Below, in pieces: positions 26,275-34,499 of a stretch of DNA of 64,000 nt (its first letter is position 1; each line of letters begins with the position of its first letter). Position numbers and translations under genes: made by a program. The notes under the pieces were generated by a model, which made no database searches, had not been told where the DNA came from, and saw only the letters and a program-made list of their open reading frames with translations. Source of the stretch: PoT sp049331405. Its GTDB lineage: Bacteria > Planctomycetota > Planctomycetia > Isosphaerales > Isosphaeraceae. The stretch spans positions 9,362,001 to 9,426,000 of the forward strand of contig NZ_CP186274.1 in NCBI RefSeq assembly GCF_049331405.1, given 5' to 3'.

Positions 26275-27671
26275 TCGGGCCCGTGGAGTATTTCCGGGAG
26301 CTGGGGAACGCGGCGGTCCGCGGCTGGAACGCCTTCTTCTTCACCCCGGCCGACCCGACCTCGCTCGGCCTCTTGCGCGTGGCGGTGGGGCTGCTCCTGC
26401 TCTGGAGCCTGGGCGTCTACGGCCTGGACCTCCAGGCCTTCTTCGGCTCCGAAGGATGGGCCGACCCCAAGGTCATCCGGCACATCCACGAGAGGCAGTC
26501 CCCGGCCGCCTGGTCGTTCTGGCTGCTCGTCCCCGACCACCTGCTGCGCCCGGCCTGGGTCGGCTGCATGGGGGTGCTGCTGCTCTACACGGTCGGCCTC
26601 TTCAGCAGGGTCACGTCGGTCCTCGCCTGGGTGATCGTCGTCTCGACCACGAGGCGCATGCCGGTCTCCCTCTTCGGCTTCGACCAGGTCATCTCGACCT
26701 GGGCCCTGTACCTGGCCCTGACCGGGGCGAGCGGCCAGGCCGTCTCGCTCGACCGCTTCTTCGCCAGGTACCGGCAGACCCGAGCCCTCGTGACAAGGCG
26801 AAGGCACGACGGCCGATGGATGGGGGCTTCGGGGGTTCCGACTCCCACGATTTCGGCCAACCTGGCACTCCGTTTGATCCAACTCCACCTGGTCCTGATC
26901 TACGGGATGGCCGGCCTGGCGAAGCTCCAGGGCCAGGCCTGGTGGTCGGGGATGGCGATCTGGGGCGTGCTGGCCGCGGCCGAGTTCCGCGAACTCGACC
27001 TGACCTGGCTCGCCGCGTATCCGTGGTTGCTCAACGTCATGACGCACGGCAGCCTGGCACTCGAGCTCGGCTATCCGGTGCTCATCTGGACGCGGGCGCT
27101 CCGCCCGTTGCTCCTGGGCACGGTGGTCCTGCTCCACTTCGGCATCGCGTTGACCGCGCCCGGGCTCTCCGAGTTCGGCCTGGTGATGCTGGCGGGCAAC
27201 CTCGCGTTCGTCTCGGGCCCCTGGCTGCGCAGCCTGGTCGCGGGCAAGGCGGGCTCGCAGCCGGCCGGGAAGGTCCTCTACGACGGGGCCTGTCCCCGCT
27301 GCCGGGCCTCGATGGCCTTGCTGACCGCCGGGGATCCCGACCGCGTGCTCGAGCCGGTCGACCTCACCGCGGTCGACGTGACCAAGATCCATCCTTCGCT
27401 GACCAAGGAAGATTGCCTCAGGGCCATGCACGTCGTCAGGGCCGACGGGCGGATCGCCGCCGGGTATCGGGCGGTCATGCTCATCGGGCGCTGGATCCCC
27501 CTTTTCAAGCCGGCCGCATTGGTGGGATCCCTGCCGATCCTTTCCCAAGTGGGGGATCGCGTTTACAATCGGATAGCGGCTTCGCGACCTCGTGACTTCC
27601 TCTGTAACGACGACGTGTGCGGCATCCACCCCCATGCCCCCGTGGCCGACACCGAGAGAGCGCACCTATGA
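26259..27671 (+). CDS. HTTM (vitamin-K-dependent gamma-carboxylase-like) protein fused to a DCC (DUF393) domain
   Basis: The 470-residue protein starts at a GTG with GGAG seven bases upstream. Residues 30-330 form the horizontally-transferred-transmembrane (HTTM) domain, related to vitamin-K-dependent gamma-carboxylase. Motifs include PTSLGLLRVAVGLLLLWSL, LIQLHLVLIYGMAGLAKLQG and WWSGMAIWG. Residues 335-460 form a DCC/DUF393 thioredoxin-like domain with the signature VLYDGACPRCRASM, containing the CxxC. The fusion joins a membrane enzyme of unknown reaction with a thiol redox domain. Bacterial HTTM proteins generally lack proven carboxylase activity. It sits between two genes overlapping it by 16 and 4 bases. 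Confidence 0.9.
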   Translation: MRRLIIGPVEYFRELGNAAVRGWNAFFFTPADPTSLGLLRVAVGLLLLWSLGVYGLDLQAFFGSEGWADPKVIRHIHERQSPAAWSFWLLVPDHLLRPAWVGCMGVLLLYTVGLFSRVTSVLAWVIVVSTTRRMPVSLFGFDQVISTWALYLALTGASGQAVSLDRFFARYRQTRALVTRRRHDGRWMGASGVPTPTISANLALRLIQLHLVLIYGMAGLAKLQGQAWWSGMAIWGVLAAAEFRELDLTWLAAYPWLLNVMTHGSLALELGYPVLIWTRALRPLLLGTVVLLHFGIALTAPGLSEFGLVMLAGNLAFVSGPWLRSLVAGKAGSQPAGKVLYDGACPRCRASMALLTAGDPDRVLEPVDLTAVDVTKIHPSLTKEDCLRAMHVVRADGRIAAGYRAVMLIGRWIPLFKPAALVGSLPILSQVGDRVYNRIAASRPRDFLCNDDVCGIHPHAPVADTERAHL

Positions 27672-28033
27672 ATTCCGATCGAGGCTCGCTCGCGCCCCAG
27701 AACGCCGAGGACGTCCCCAACCAGAGGCGGCTCTTCCTGTACGAGCCGGGCTGGAAGGTCGGGATGAAGGTCGGCAGCGAGCGCGAGTTTTGCTACATGA
27801 TGGCCCCCGGCCAGGACTTCTACCATCGCTTCATGGACGGCGAGATCTTCCTCCAACGCGCCGACGAGAGGATCTGCCTCGCCTGCGCGGAGAGGAGGGG
27901 CTTGCTGTCCTACACCCCAAGGACCCTGCGCGAGCCCAGGCCCGAGCGGGAGTTGGACCTCGATGCCTCGGCCGACACGTTCGAGCTGAAGACGTCGTCG
28001 TCCGACGATTTCGAGGCCCCCAGGCTGTTTTGA
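27668..28033 (+). CDS. Small soluble protein of unknown function, HTTM operon gene 3
   Basis: The 121-residue protein starts at an ATG overlapping the HTTM stop by four bases (ATGA), which fixes the start and shows translational coupling. It has no membrane segment or signal peptide. Visible features are QRRLFLYEPGWKVGMKVG, a YHRFMDGEIF segment, a CxxC pair in ICLACAERRG and an acidic Ser/Asp tail. The CxxC pair could be a redox partner of the DCC domain upstream or a partial metal site. I do not recognise the family. Confidence 0.75.
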   Translation: MNSDRGSLAPQNAEDVPNQRRLFLYEPGWKVGMKVGSEREFCYMMAPGQDFYHRFMDGEIFLQRADERICLACAERRGLLSYTPRTLREPRPERELDLDASADTFELKTSSSDDFEAPRLF

Positions 28034-28061
28034 AAGGGCCGTCAATCGAGACAGGTCGGGC

Positions 28062-28087
28062 GGGCCGGCCCCTCCGGGGTTCGGCCC
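28062..28087 (+). terminator. Possible terminator of the HTTM operon
   Basis: GGGCCG pairs with CGGCCC around an inner CCCCTCCGGGG hairpin, 29 bases after the stop. It is followed by CCTTGTCGTTG, not a strong T-run, so it may be a rho-assisted or weak terminator. Confidence 0.35.
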
Positions 28088-28172
28088 CTTGTCGTTGGGG
28101 GATGCAACGGCGAAGAGACCCACGCCTTTCCCTCGACGCCCCCTCGAACCCTTGGCCGGCCGAACTCGTATC

Positions 28173-28213
28173 TTGACTTGCCTTGTCGAAATAGAGATCA
28201 TTTCCCAATGATC
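28173..28213 (+). promoter_or_regulatory. Promoter/operator of the Rrf2 gene
   Basis: A TTGACT (28173-28178) could serve as -35. Seventeen bases further begins the inverted repeat GATCATT-TCCC-AATGATC (28196-28213), which would cover the -10 element and lies 17 bases before the Rrf2 start. This position fits an autorepression site for the Rrf2 protein. Confidence 0.5.
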
Positions 28214-28230
28214 GAACGCGAAAGGTGACG

Positions 28231-28680
28231 ATGAGCGTTTCCTCGAAGTGTTATTATGCCATTCGGGCCATCTATGCTTTGGCCGAACATACCACCCCGG
28301 AGCCGATGAAGATCGCCGCGATCGCCGAACGGGAGTTGATCCCGATCCGATTCCTCGAGGTGATCCTGGGTCAGCTCAAGGGGGGCGGGTTCGTCCAGAG
28401 CCGGCGAGGCGCCGAGGGTGGTTACCGGCTGGCACGAGCGGCCGATCAACTGACGATCGGCGAGATCATGCGCTACATCGACGGCCCGATCGCACCGGTC
28501 GATTGCGTGAGTCAATCGCGACACAAGGAATGCGACTTTCACGGAGAGTGCCACTTTTTCGGATTCTGGGGCCGCGTCCGGCAAGCGACCTCCGACGTCG
28601 TCGACCGAACTACGTTCGCCGACCTCATCAAGGAGAATCGCGAGCGGAAACGAGGCTATGTCGGCGACTGGGTCATCTGA
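28231..28680 (+). CDS. Rrf2-family transcriptional regulator with three cysteines
   Basis: The 149-residue protein has the Rrf2 winged helix (YYAIRAIYALAEH; PIRFLEVILGQLKGGGFVQSRRGAEGGYRLAR). Three cysteines are at 92, 101 and 107 (C-x8-C-x5-C), resembling the IscR/RsrR Fe-S or cysteine-sensing region (IscR has C-x5-C-x5-C). The ATG at 28231 is preferred over a GTG six bases earlier. It is followed on the same strand by the sulfate transporter operon, so control of sulfur assimilation, like CymR in Gram-positive bacteria, is a natural inference. It may sense Fe-S status or cysteine level. Confidence 0.9.
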   Translation: MSVSSKCYYAIRAIYALAEHTTPEPMKIAAIAERELIPIRFLEVILGQLKGGGFVQSRRGAEGGYRLARAADQLTIGEIMRYIDGPIAPVDCVSQSRHKECDFHGECHFFGFWGRVRQATSDVVDRTTFADLIKENRERKRGYVGDWVI

Positions 28681-28975
28681 CCCATATCTCGAACCTCAGC
28701 TAAGGTGCATCGCGGGTTGAACCTGCGTCCCTCCCCGGCCATTCTCGCGAGGCAACGGCCGCGACGGGGCGACTGACCCGAACTGCGAACGGCACGGGTC
28801 TTCACTCGACCCTGCCAGGCTCTGGCTTCGAACGCCCCCCACGACGATCCGACGAGCGAGGACGCTTGCCGGTGCCGCCAACCGCCGTCTCCCGATTCGC
28901 GCAGTTGCGAGGGGAGGGGCAACGGCCGCACCGACTCGCAGCGAGCCTCGGGGCGCTCCCAGCCTCAAGAGCCCT
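28681..28975. other. Intergenic region upstream of the sulfate transporter operon
   Basis: These 295 GC-rich bases separate the Rrf2 gene from the binding-protein gene. No copy of the GATCATT inverted repeat was seen here, so either the whole block is read from the Rrf2 promoter or the transporter has another control element. Confidence 0.4.
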
Positions 28976-30118
28976 ATGAACATCGAATTCCAAGCCCACT
29001 CGACCCCGACGACGCCCCCCGCCGTCGCGCGGCGACGGCCCCCGTGGCCGGCGTTCGCCCGGCTCCGGGTCCGATGCCGGCGGGCCTCGACACTCATGGC
29101 CCTGGTCGCGGCCCTCCTGCCGCTGGCGGCGACGACCTCCGGCTGTGCGCCCGCCCGGGGCGCGGGGGGCGGGGACGACACGCTGACCATCGGCGCCTAC
29201 TCGGTGGTCCGCGAGGCCTTCCGCGACGGCATCCTGCCGGCCTTCGCCGCCGACTGGAAGCGGAAGACCGGCAGGACGGTCCACTTCGAGGAGTCCTACA
29301 ACGCCTCGGGCGCCCAGAGCCGCGCCATCGAGTCGGGCTTCGACGCCGACATCGCCGTGCTCTCGCTCGAAGGGGACGTCACCCGCCTCGTCAAGGCGGG
29401 CCTGGTGAAGGAAGACTGGAAGAACGGGCCGAGCAAGGGGCTCATCACCCGGAGCCTGGTCGTCATCGGGGTCCGGCCCGGGAACCCGCAGAAGATCGCC
29501 GACTGGGAAGACCTCACCAGGACCGGCGTCTCGGTGCTCTATCCGGATCCGAAGACCTCCGGCGGGGCGCGCTGGAACATCAACGCGATCTACGGGGCGG
29601 GGCTCCTCAAGGACAAGAAGAAGCCCGACCCCGAGGCCGCGCATACGTTCCTCTCCAGGGTCCAGGCGAACGTGGTCAACATGGACTCGTCCGGGCGCCA
29701 GAGCATGGCCACCTTCGAGCGCGGCACCGGCGACGCGGTGGTCACGTATGAGAATGAGATCCTGCTCCAGGCGAGGATGAAGAAGATCGACGCCCCGTAC
29801 GTCCTCCCCGAGGCGACGCTCCTGATCGAGGGACCCGCCGCGATCGTCGACGCCTCGGTCAAGCGGCACGGCAACCGCGAGGTGGCCGAGGCCTTCCTCG
29901 CCTACCTGCGGTCCGACGAGGCGCAGCGGATTTTGGCCGACTACGGGTTCCGCCCCTTGAATCCGAAGCTCGACCCGCCCGGCCGCAAGCCCTTGCCGAG
30001 CAAGCTCTTCACCATGAAGGACCTCGGCGGCTGGACCAAGATCAACAAAGAAGTGTACGCCCCCGGCGGCGTCTGGGACGACATCTTCACCCGCAAGAAG
30101 CCAGGAGGCCAGCCATGA
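28976..30118 (+). CDS. Sulfate/thiosulfate ABC transporter, periplasmic binding lipoprotein
   Basis: The 380-residue protein carries a long Arg-rich leader, then a hydrophobic stretch ending in a lipobox-like site (LMALVAALLPLAATTSGC). The mature domain is of the CysP/Sbp type: DTLTIGAYSVVREAF, ESYNASGAQSRAI, GFDADIAVLSLEGDV, DPKTSGGARWNI and DAVVTYENEI. It binds oxyanion sulfate or thiosulfate in the periplasm and delivers it to the CysTWA complex. It overlaps CysT by four bases. The start at 28976 gives an unusually long N-terminus; a start nearer the hydrophobic stretch cannot be ruled out. Confidence 0.93.
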   Translation: MNIEFQAHSTPTTPPAVARRRPPWPAFARLRVRCRRASTLMALVAALLPLAATTSGCAPARGAGGGDDTLTIGAYSVVREAFRDGILPAFAADWKRKTGRTVHFEESYNASGAQSRAIESGFDADIAVLSLEGDVTRLVKAGLVKEDWKNGPSKGLITRSLVVIGVRPGNPQKIADWEDLTRTGVSVLYPDPKTSGGARWNINAIYGAGLLKDKKKPDPEAAHTFLSRVQANVVNMDSSGRQSMATFERGTGDAVVTYENEILLQARMKKIDAPYVLPEATLLIEGPAAIVDASVKRHGNREVAEAFLAYLRSDEAQRILADYGFRPLNPKLDPPGRKPLPSKLFTMKDLGGWTKINKEVYAPGGVWDDIFTRKKPGGQP

Positions 30119-30948
30119 GCACGGCCAGTCGAGGCCCCCGGCCTTCCCCCAGCGAGCTCCCCTTGCGGGCGATCACGCTGCTCTATCTCGGCCTGATGGT
30201 CGTGCTCCCCCTCGCCGCGCTCGGCGTCCAGGCGGCGGAGCCGGGCCGGGCCGCCTTCTGGAAGGAGATGACCAACCCCTTCGCCTGGCACGCGCTCAAG
30301 CTGACATTCGCCACGGCCGGGGTCATGGTCCTGATCAACGCGGTCACGGGGACGGCGACGGCGTGGGTGCTCGTCCGCTACTCGTTCCCGGGCAAGAAGA
30401 TCATGAACGCGCTCATCGACGTCCCGTTCGCCGTGCCGACGGTCGTGACGGGGCTCATGCTCGTCGCCCTGTACGGGCCGACGAGCGTGCTGGGGTCGTT
30501 CCTGAGCCGAAATAACCTCGGGATCATCTACCAGCAGCCCGGCATCGTGCTGGCCCTGCTATTCGTCACGTATCCGTTCGTGATCCGGAGCGTGCAGCCG
30601 GTCCTGCTCGAGATGGACCGGGCGGAGGAAGAGGCGGCGGCCACGCTCGGGGCCGACGACCTCACGATCTTCCGCCGCGTGACCTTCCCGACCCTCTGGC
30701 CGGCGATCCTGACCGGCACCGCGCTGGCGTTCAGCCGGGCCCTCGGGGAATTCGGCAGCGTCGTCATGGTCGCGGGCAACCGCCCGCTCGCGACGAAGAC
30801 CGGACCCATGTACATCTTCGGCGAGATCGAGAGCGGCAACCGCCACGGCGCGATGGTCGTCTCCGTCGTGCTTTTGGCCTGCTCACTCGGGATCCTGATC
30901 CTCTTGAACCGGCTCCAGCGCCGAGAGGGAGCCAGTCATGGCCACTGA
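30115..30948 (+). CDS. cysT: Sulfate ABC transporter permease CysT (CysU)
   Basis: The 277-residue protein has six hydrophobic segments. It shows the permease-ATPase contact (EAA) loop pattern (EEEAAATLGADDLTIFRRVTFP) followed by ALAFSRALGEFGSVVMVAGN, which is diagnostic of the CysT/CysW sulfate permease family. It overlaps the binding protein by four bases (ATGA) and CysW by 11 bases. It forms the membrane channel with CysW. Confidence 0.95.
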   Translation: MSTASRGPRPSPSELPLRAITLLYLGLMVVLPLAALGVQAAEPGRAAFWKEMTNPFAWHALKLTFATAGVMVLINAVTGTATAWVLVRYSFPGKKIMNALIDVPFAVPTVVTGLMLVALYGPTSVLGSFLSRNNLGIIYQQPGIVLALLFVTYPFVIRSVQPVLLEMDRAEEEAAATLGADDLTIFRRVTFPTLWPAILTGTALAFSRALGEFGSVVMVAGNRPLATKTGPMYIFGEIESGNRHGAMVVSVVLLACSLGILILLNRLQRREGASHGH

Positions 30949-31795
30949 GGTCGCCCCCGAAGTCAAGCCGTCGCGAAAGCAGGCGCTCCCCTGGGGGCGC
31001 TGGCTGCTGACCGCGGCGGTCGTCGCCTGGTTCTCGATCCTGATCCTCGTCCCGGCGCTGGCCTTGATCCGGGGGGCCTTCGCCAAGGGGTTCGCCCCGT
31101 TCGTGACGGCGCTCTCCGCGCCCGAGTCGCAGCAGGCGTTCATCCTGACGCTGTGGATCACGGTCCTGGCCACGGTGATCAACACGATCTTCGGCCTGGC
31201 CTTCGCCATCGTGCTGGTCCGGCAGAACTTCTGGGGCAAGTCGCTGGCCGACGGGCTCGTCGACCTGCCGTTCGCCGTCTCGCCGATCGTCGCGGGCCTG
31301 ATGCTGATCATCGTCTACGGCGGCAAGGGGTGGCTCGGCCAGTGGCTCGAGCCGATGGGGATCCGGGTCGTCTACGCATGGCCGGGCATGCTGCTGGCCT
31401 CCATCTTCGTCACGCTCCCGTTCGTCGTCCGCGAGGTCGTGCCCGTCCTGCGGGAGTTCGGCGTGGACCAGGAGGAAGTGGCGTACACCCTGGGGGCCGG
31501 CCGCTGGCGGACCTTCTGGCGCGTGACGCTCCCCTCGATCCGCTGGGGCCTCGCCTACGGGATCACGCTGACCATCGCCCGCTCGCTCGGCGAATTCGGC
31601 GCCTTGCTCGTGGTCTCGGGCAACATCATCGGTCGGACGCAGACCGCCACGCTCTACGTCCACGACGGCATCGAGAGCTTCAACAACGCCGGCGCCTATG
31701 CCGCCAGCGTGCTCCTGGCCGGGGTCTCGTTCGTCATGCTCATCGGCATGGAGCTGCTCCGGAAGCGGGTCGAGATCCACGAGGAAGGCCATTGA
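30938..31795 (+). CDS. cysW: Sulfate ABC transporter permease CysW
   Basis: The 285-residue protein has six hydrophobic segments and the motif set LPFAVSPIVAGLMLI, QEEVAYTLGAGRWRTFWRVTLP and ARSLGEFGALLVVSGN, as in CysW. It is the second permease half, overlapping CysT by 11 bases. The ATPase gene follows after 103 bases. Confidence 0.95.
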   Translation: MATEVAPEVKPSRKQALPWGRWLLTAAVVAWFSILILVPALALIRGAFAKGFAPFVTALSAPESQQAFILTLWITVLATVINTIFGLAFAIVLVRQNFWGKSLADGLVDLPFAVSPIVAGLMLIIVYGGKGWLGQWLEPMGIRVVYAWPGMLLASIFVTLPFVVREVVPVLREFGVDQEEVAYTLGAGRWRTFWRVTLPSIRWGLAYGITLTIARSLGEFGALLVVSGNIIGRTQTATLYVHDGIESFNNAGAYAASVLLAGVSFVMLIGMELLRKRVEIHEEGH

Positions 31796-31898
31796 GCAAG
31801 GACGTTCAGCCCGGTCGGCCTTCCGTAAAATTCAAGCGTCGGTCGCGGTCGATATTCGAGGTTCCTTCTTTTTCGTCGAGCATGCGGGGGATCGTGCC

Positions 31899-32975
31899 GT
31901 GGGCATTGTGGTGAGGAATCTCTCGAAGCGATTCGGCCGGTTCCAGGCGGTCGACGGGGTCTCGTTCGAGGTCCCCGCCGGGCAACTCGTCGCGCTCCTC
32001 GGGCCCTCGGGCTCGGGCAAGAGCACGATCCTGCGGATCATCGCGGGGCTCGAGCCGGCGGATTCCGGCGACGTGGAGCTGACCGGCGAGGACGCCACCA
32101 ACCTCCCGACCCAGCGCCGGGGGGTCGGGTTCGTCTTCCAGCATTACGCCCTCTTCCGGCACATGACGATCCGGCAGAACGTGGCGTTCGGCCTCGAGGT
32201 CCAGAAGCCCCGGCCCTCGGCCAAGGTGATCCGCGAGCGCGTCGACGAGCTCCTGAAGCTCGTGCAGCTCTTCGCCTTCGCCGAGCGCTATCCGTCGCAG
32301 CTCTCGGGCGGGCAGCGACAGCGCGTGGCCCTGGCGAGGGCCCTGGCGCCCCGGCCCAAGGTCCTGCTGCTGGACGAGCCCTTCGGGGCCCTCGACGCCA
32401 AGGTCCGCGACGAGCTCCGGAGTTGGCTCCGCAAGCTCCACGACGAGGTCCACGTCACCAGCCTCTTCGTCACGCACGACCAGCAGGAGGCCTTCGAGGT
32501 GTCCGACCAGGTCGTCGTGCTGAACAAGGGGAAGGTCGAGCAGATGGGCCCGCCGCAGGAGCTTTACGAGCACCCGGCCTCGCCGTTCGTCACCGAGTTC
32601 CTGGGAGCGGTGAACATCCTCAAGGTCGAGACCGTGCTCGGCATGGACCTGGCTGATGAGAACCCACTGCCGCTCGAGGTCCCGGGCTCCAACGGCAACG
32701 GCGCCGCGGTCTACGTCCGGCCGCACGACTTCGAGATCACCCGCGAGCGCGACGGCAGGGCCGCCTGGTCGGCCCGGATCCGCCGCATGATCCCGCTCGG
32801 CGGCCTCGTCCGGCTCGACCTCACGCTCCTCGACGGCACGAACCTCAACGTCCAGCTAACTCGCGAGCAGTCTCTCCAGCTCAGCCTCGCCGACGGCGAC
32901 GACGTCTTCGTCTCGCCGAAGGACTGGAAGGTCTTCCACGACGCGAAGGGGTTCGTCGAGAACTACGTGATCTGA
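31899..32975 (+). CDS. cysA: Sulfate ABC transporter ATP-binding protein CysA
   Basis: The 358-residue protein has Walker A LLGPSGSGKST, Q-loop FVFQHYALFRHMT, signature LSGGQRQR and Walker B LLLDEPFGALDAK. A C-terminal regulatory (TOBE/CysA-type) domain follows, containing VYVRPHDFEI. The start is a GTG at 31899 with GGGGGA about eight bases upstream; the frame reaches further back over the end of CysW but without domain content. It energises the CysTW channel. The stop is followed by a hairpin at 33044-33081. Confidence 0.94.
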   Translation: MGIVVRNLSKRFGRFQAVDGVSFEVPAGQLVALLGPSGSGKSTILRIIAGLEPADSGDVELTGEDATNLPTQRRGVGFVFQHYALFRHMTIRQNVAFGLEVQKPRPSAKVIRERVDELLKLVQLFAFAERYPSQLSGGQRQRVALARALAPRPKVLLLDEPFGALDAKVRDELRSWLRKLHDEVHVTSLFVTHDQQEAFEVSDQVVVLNKGKVEQMGPPQELYEHPASPFVTEFLGAVNILKVETVLGMDLADENPLPLEVPGSNGNGAAVYVRPHDFEITRERDGRAAWSARIRRMIPLGGLVRLDLTLLDGTNLNVQLTREQSLQLSLADGDDVFVSPKDWKVFHDAKGFVENYVI

Positions 32976-33043
32976 TCGCCCCGACGCTCCCTCCTCGCCC
33001 GCATCCCGGCCCCTCGCCGATCCCAATTGCCCTCGACATACAT

Positions 33044-33081
33044 GAGCCCGTTCGTGACAACCTAATGTCGCGGGCGGGCTC
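33044..33081 (+). terminator. Hairpin after the sulfate operon, possible terminator
   Basis: GAGCCCG pairs with CGGGCTC, with an inner CGTGACA/TGTCGCG stem and an ACCTAA loop. The two stems are separated by a symmetric two-base bulge. There is no clear T-run directly after it, so termination may be inefficient or rho-dependent. Confidence 0.45.
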
Positions 33082-33117
33082 GTCGCGCACAGGCCCGCGG
33101 GTTTCAATAAAAACAAA

Positions 33118-33250
33118 CATGTATTCATCTCATAACATTAAAATTTAAATTCTCAAGAATTCTTGACAAACCTGTCGTGACCGTGCCTGTGATCGCCGTT
33201 TGCTGACATGCGAGCCTTAAAGTTTTCTTAAATCGGTACCCGTCCGCGGT
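33118..33250. promoter_or_regulatory. AT-rich control region with a perfect 14-bp palindrome before the sulfotransferase gene
   Basis: An abrupt AT-rich island (about 33110-33240) in GC-rich DNA contains the palindrome TCAAGAATTCTTGA at 33153-33166. This palindrome overlaps a consensus -35 TTGACA at 33163-33168. The overlap of operator-like palindrome and -35 suggests a repressible promoter for the sulfotransferase gene. No clear -10 was identified. Confidence 0.45.
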
Positions 33251-33529
33251 GGGTGACGCTACATTTCCTCCAGAAGGGCGCCGGGTCACGCCGAGCCTTT
33301 TTGAAGAGACCGAGGGGCGCCGGCAGGCGACTCCCCCTCGATGACGGGCCGGTCACGGGCCTGATCACGACGAGCGTCTCGACGGCTCCCCCCCACCGTC
33401 AGGCCACGCCCTCGGTCCGCGCCCACGAGCGGACTCGCGACCGCGAGCCTTGGCTCGCTGCGCGCCGGCGAAACCGCAAGGAGATGCGGCCATGGTGGGC
33501 CGGGACCGGGCGAGACGGCCTCGCACGCG

Positions 33530-34414
33530 GTGGATCTCCTCCGGGTACGTCGCCCCGATCGAGAGGAATGCAGTCCGTTGTTGAGCGCGATCAAGCCAAG
33601 CCGGACGGGCTCGCCCATCGCCTGGGCGAGGTGGGGGCCGATCAGCAAGTGGATTGCCCAGGCGATACCGCCGCAAGGCCCGCCGATCCTCGTGCTCTCG
33701 CTGCCGAGGAGCGGGTCAAGCTGGGTCGGGCTCATGCTCGGGAGCGCCCCCGACGCCTTCTACCTGCGGGAGCCGGTCACGCAGAGCGACGAGAGGTTCT
33801 GCCGCCTGGGGACCGTCTTCTCGCTCGACCATCGCGAGCAGTCCGTGCCGTATGGCCGCCTGGCCGACAAGGCCTTCCTCGGCTGGCCCGACTTCGCCGA
33901 GAAGGTCCTCCCGCTCCCCGAGCGCTGGGGCTTGAAGGGACGACGCGGGGCGAGGGTCGTGATCAAGGAAGTCAACCCGCTGGCCGGCCGCTGGTACCTC
34001 GATCGATACAGCCCTCGCCTGATCTTCCTCGTGCGGCACCCGGCGGCCGTCGCGTTGAGCTTCCAGAAGCAAGGTTGGCTCGAGGACTCGCCCGGCGAGT
34101 GGGCCCGCAACGGGGACTTCCAGGGGAAGTCGCTCCGCCAGGCTTCCCGCGAAATCGGCGACTATCCGCATCAGATGACCGCCATGTATGAAGACCTCTG
34201 CGAACGACCGCGTGAGGGCTTCCGGGAACTCTTCGACTTCGCGGGCCTGACCTGGGACGAGCCCGTCGAGGAACTGGTGGATCGCTACTCCCGGGAGAGC
34301 CTCAAGGTGAGCCGCTCATGGCGCGAGCAGGTCGACCCCGAGGCGCTCGAGGGGCTCAAGAGTGCGTACCTCTCCTTCGGGCTCCCCTGGTATCGAGACC
34401 CGTCGGAATGGTGA
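33530..34414 (+). CDS. PAPS-dependent sulfotransferase
   Basis: The 294-residue protein has the 5'-phosphosulfate-binding loop (LVLSLPRSGSSWVGLML) and the 3'-phosphate region (LIFLVRHPAAVALSFQ). C-terminal helices contain YEDLCERPREGFRELFDFAGL. This is the sulfotransferase family that moves sulfate from PAPS to a hydroxyl or amine of a carbohydrate or small molecule. The start is probably the GTG at 33530 or a TTG near 33578 preceded by GAGAGGAA; both are plausible. It follows the sulfate importer on the same strand, so imported sulfate may be used for sulfation of surface glycans (inference). Confidence 0.87.
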   Translation: MDLLRVRRPDREECSPLLSAIKPSRTGSPIAWARWGPISKWIAQAIPPQGPPILVLSLPRSGSSWVGLMLGSAPDAFYLREPVTQSDERFCRLGTVFSLDHREQSVPYGRLADKAFLGWPDFAEKVLPLPERWGLKGRRGARVVIKEVNPLAGRWYLDRYSPRLIFLVRHPAAVALSFQKQGWLEDSPGEWARNGDFQGKSLRQASREIGDYPHQMTAMYEDLCERPREGFRELFDFAGLTWDEPVEELVDRYSRESLKVSRSWREQVDPEALEGLKSAYLSFGLPWYRDPSEW

Positions 34415-34435
34415 TCTCGGCCGGTTCGAAACGCA

Positions 34436-34472
34436 GACGGGGAGCCGCGGCCCGAAGGCGCGACTCCCCGTC
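34436..34472. terminator. Bidirectional terminator between sulfotransferase and M16 peptidase genes
   Basis: GACGGGGAG pairs exactly with CTCCCCGTC around a 19-base loop. It lies between two convergent genes: 21 bases after one stop and 27 before the other. T-runs are short on both sides. Confidence 0.6.
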
Positions 34473-34499
34473 ATTCGCGATCGATCATAAATCGATAGC

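Noticed and set aside
33253..34191. A 312-codon plus-strand frame overlapping the sulfotransferase
   Set aside because: It is Arg/Pro/Gly-rich and lacks motifs, whereas the frame at 33530-34414 carries PAPS-binding motifs.
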